64,000 bases of DNA from Mesorhizobium sp. dw_380. GTDB lineage: Bacteria > Pseudomonadota > Alphaproteobacteria > Rhizobiales > Rhizobiaceae. Below the pieces are notes generated by a model. That model saw nothing but the letters and a program-made list of their open reading frames with translations, did not search any database and was not told the origin of the DNA. The position numbers and the translations under genes were made by a program. Where the stretch lies: the NCBI RefSeq assembly GCF_018588885.1, contig NZ_JAFFIW010000001.1:248001-312000 (forward strand). Direction: 5' to 3'. How positions within the stretch are numbered: the first letter of the stretch is position 1; each line of letters starts with the position of its first letter. Below, one piece after another: positions 63,515 through 64,000 of the stretch.

Positions 63515-64000
63515 CTACGACATCGTGTCGAGTTTGCGCTGCATGGCCGCGATCTGGTCTTTCAGCTGCTGCAGATCGTCGGATTTTTCCGGCGTTTCCT
63601 TCCTGGCCGGTTCGGCGGGAGCGGCGGCCGGCGCCGAACCCGCGGGCGGAAATGGCGTGAACAGCCGCATCGCGTTCTGGAACATTTCCATGTTGCGGCG
63701 CGTCTGTTCTTCCAGCGCCTTGATCGGCGTCGCCATCTTCATCACTTCCAGCGGCGACTTGCCGATGGCGCCCTTCATCTGCTCACGGAACCGCTCCTGT
63801 TCCTTGGAGAAGGCGATCATCGACTGTTCGAGGAAACTCGGCACGATCATCTGCATCTGGTCGCCATAGAAGGCGATCAGCTGGCGCAGGAACGGGATCG
63901 GCAGCATGTTCTGCCCATCCTTGTTCTCCAGCTCGAAAATGATCTGGGTCAGCACCGGATGCGTGATGTCGTCACCGGTCTTGGCATCCTGGACGGTGAA
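63515..64000 (-). CDS. phaR: PhaR polyhydroxyalkanoate synthesis regulator, C-terminal part (runs off the right edge)
   Basis: The visible 161 residues start at the edge with FTVQDAKTGDDITHPVLTQIIFELENKDGQNMLPIPFLRQLIAFYGDQMQMIVPSFLEQSM. They match the PHB/PHA accumulation regulatory domain of PhaR, followed by the coiled-coil region KEQERFREQMKGAIG and an alanine/proline-rich tail. PhaR represses phasin and other PHB genes when granules are absent. The 5' end of the gene lies beyond the window. Confidence 0.93.
   Translation of the reverse strand, partial: FTVQDAKTGDDITHPVLTQIIFELENKDGQNMLPIPFLRQLIAFYGDQMQMIVPSFLEQSMIAFSKEQERFREQMKGAIGKSPLEVMKMATPIKALEEQTRRNMEMFQNAMRLFTPFPPAGSAPAAAPAEPARKETPEKSDDLQQLKDQIAAMQRKLDTMS

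Overview
The window looks like a chromosomal segment of a Mesorhizobium-type alphaproteobacterium (Rhizobiales). The evidence is the high-GC coding style, cysteine-free L32 and L36 ribosomal proteins, a PhaR-type PHB regulator, a TrcR/DUF1013 protein, a DUF680-type secreted peptide, DUF1127/DUF1192/DUF1244/DUF3309 small proteins, and several families of short palindromic intergenic repeats. No tRNA, rRNA, insertion sequence, CRISPR array or prophage was recognised. Identifications come from reading sequence and motifs only; no database search was run.

Layout. 1-7300: end of pgk, class I fba, a DUF899 protein, an SGNH hydrolase, a VOC dioxygenase, then a small YafY/WYL-regulator neighbourhood with two nearly identical palindromic operators. 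7300-15400: TrcR, a decayed LuxR remnant, a DUF1127 peptide, a quinone oxidoreductase, an MFS exporter, ArsR regulators with an SRPBCC protein and a GST, and a divergent hydrolase/HxlR pair. 15500-27700: housekeeping genes (agmatinase, rpmF, mtgA, prenyl synthase, SDR, hybrid histidine kinase, methyltransferase, lytic transglycosylase, ispG) and two divergent YdcH-like genes. 27800-33550: an IclR-controlled cluster with a polar amino-acid ABC importer, a RidA protein and a SelA/DgaE-like PLP enzyme. 33600-34150: an AT-rich orphan gene (DUF6985-like). 34450-36030: ECF sigma factor and anti-sigma factor. 36170-42660: a sugar operon (isomerase, RbsB/A/C-type ABC importer, RpiR regulator, PfkB kinase). 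42700-50500: purEK, LprI-like protein, rpmJ, TPR protein, a heptanucleotide tandem array, a hydrolase, pyk, DUF1036, N-formylglutamate amidohydrolase, DUF1244. 50850-54460: MFS/LysR, DUF680 peptide, NAD-binding protein, DUF3309 peptide. 54575-59014: RND efflux pump and adaptor. 59826-64000: patatin-like phospholipase, a divergent pair of citrate-synthase-fold genes, and the 3' part of phaR at the right edge.

The genes group into catabolic modules (amino-acid import with RidA and a PLP enzyme; sugar import, isomerisation and phosphorylation) set among conserved Rhizobiales housekeeping genes. The most notable signals are: an intergenic repeat that appears inserted in frame in the signal-peptide region of a lytic transglycosylase gene, while two other copies supply the stop codons of neighbouring genes; a divergent citrate-synthase pair in which each protein departs from the usual catalytic triad at a different position and one carries an N-terminal helix-turn-helix; the paired YafY-type operators; and an 11-copy CCTACTG array.
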